Under the pieces are notes generated by a model that was not told the DNA's origin, did not search any database, and saw only the letters and a list, made by a program, of their open reading frames with translations. A stretch of DNA of 5,728 nt from Akkermansia sp. (GTDB lineage: Bacteria > Verrucomicrobiota > Verrucomicrobiia > Verrucomicrobiales > Akkermansiaceae): NCBI GenBank assembly GCA_017628435.1, contig JAGBZE010000028.1, forward strand, positions 1 to 5,728, given 5' to 3'. A program made the position numbers and the translations under genes. Shown here piece by piece: positions 5,715 to 5,728 of this stretch. How positions within the stretch are numbered: position 1 is the first letter of the stretch; each line of letters begins with the position of its first letter.

Positions 5715-5728
5715 ATGGCTAGGCTGAA
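5715..5728 (+). CDS. Possible start of a gene running off the right edge
   Basis: Only ATG GCT AGG CTG and two more bases are visible (M-A-R-L), so no product can be named. The case rests on the strong promoter just upstream, whose -10 lies 6 nt before the ATG, and on the same promoter-to-start spacing seen at the other genes here. There is no Shine-Dalgarno. It could equally be a chance ATG with the real start further right. Confidence 0.3.

Noticed and set aside
5662..5727. 21-codon frame beginning ATG CGT TCT upstream of the right-edge promoter
   Set aside because: No Shine-Dalgarno or promoter fits its ATG, it spans the TTGAAG/TATAAT promoter, and its length is easily reached by chance.

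Overview
The window carries six protein-coding genes. The main unit is a cytochrome bd-type quinol oxidase operon on the minus strand, read from right to left: a small one-helix membrane protein of the DUF4492 type, then cydA, then cydB. To its left are a plus-strand SDF/DAACS-family cation-coupled symporter, a minus-strand predicted lipoprotein of unknown function, and, cut by the left edge, the C-terminal two thirds of a plus-strand acyl-ACP thioesterase. A further plus-strand gene may begin at the right edge, diverging from the cyd operon.

Organism: the DUF4492-cydA-cydB order, the CydA and CydB sequence type, and the symporter subtype all look like those of anaerobic or microaerophilic gut-type Bacteroidota and Verrucomicrobiota (Akkermansia-like). 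Two start regions carry a canonical TATAAT and I do not see the Bacteroidota-type TAnnTTTG -7 box. This makes me lean to Verrucomicrobiota or a PVC relative. The assignment is an inference from family resemblance, not a database result.

Layout: 1-485 thioesterase (+, 5' truncated). 486-634 holds a hairpin terminator. 635-1303 lipoprotein (-). 1307-1432 is a divergent promoter region with an 8-bp inverted repeat. 1433-2611 symporter (+). 2612-2674 is a short convergent gap filled by an 11-bp-stem hairpin. 2675-3805 cydB (-), 3809-5356 cydA (-) and 5377-5592 DUF4492 protein (-) form one tight operon. 5593-5714 is a divergent promoter region. 5715 onward is a possible gene start (+). No tRNA, rRNA, CRISPR array or mobile element was seen.

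How the genes work together: CydA and CydB form the membrane oxidase that oxidises quinol and reduces O2 with high affinity, suited to nanaerobic respiration or oxygen scavenging. The DUF4492 protein is a candidate accessory subunit in the CydX sense. The symporter, lipoprotein and thioesterase are separate units with no evident link to the oxidase.

Three points deserve a second look. At every start next to a promoter-like sequence, the -10 element lies only 6-11 nt before the start codon, and no gene has a convincing separate Shine-Dalgarno, which suggests leaderless or nearly leaderless mRNAs. The symporter lacks both substrate-binding arginine positions and the NMDGT motif of the characterised glutamate/aspartate transporters. 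The lipoprotein has no recognised family. I found no clear evidence of a wholly new multi-gene system.
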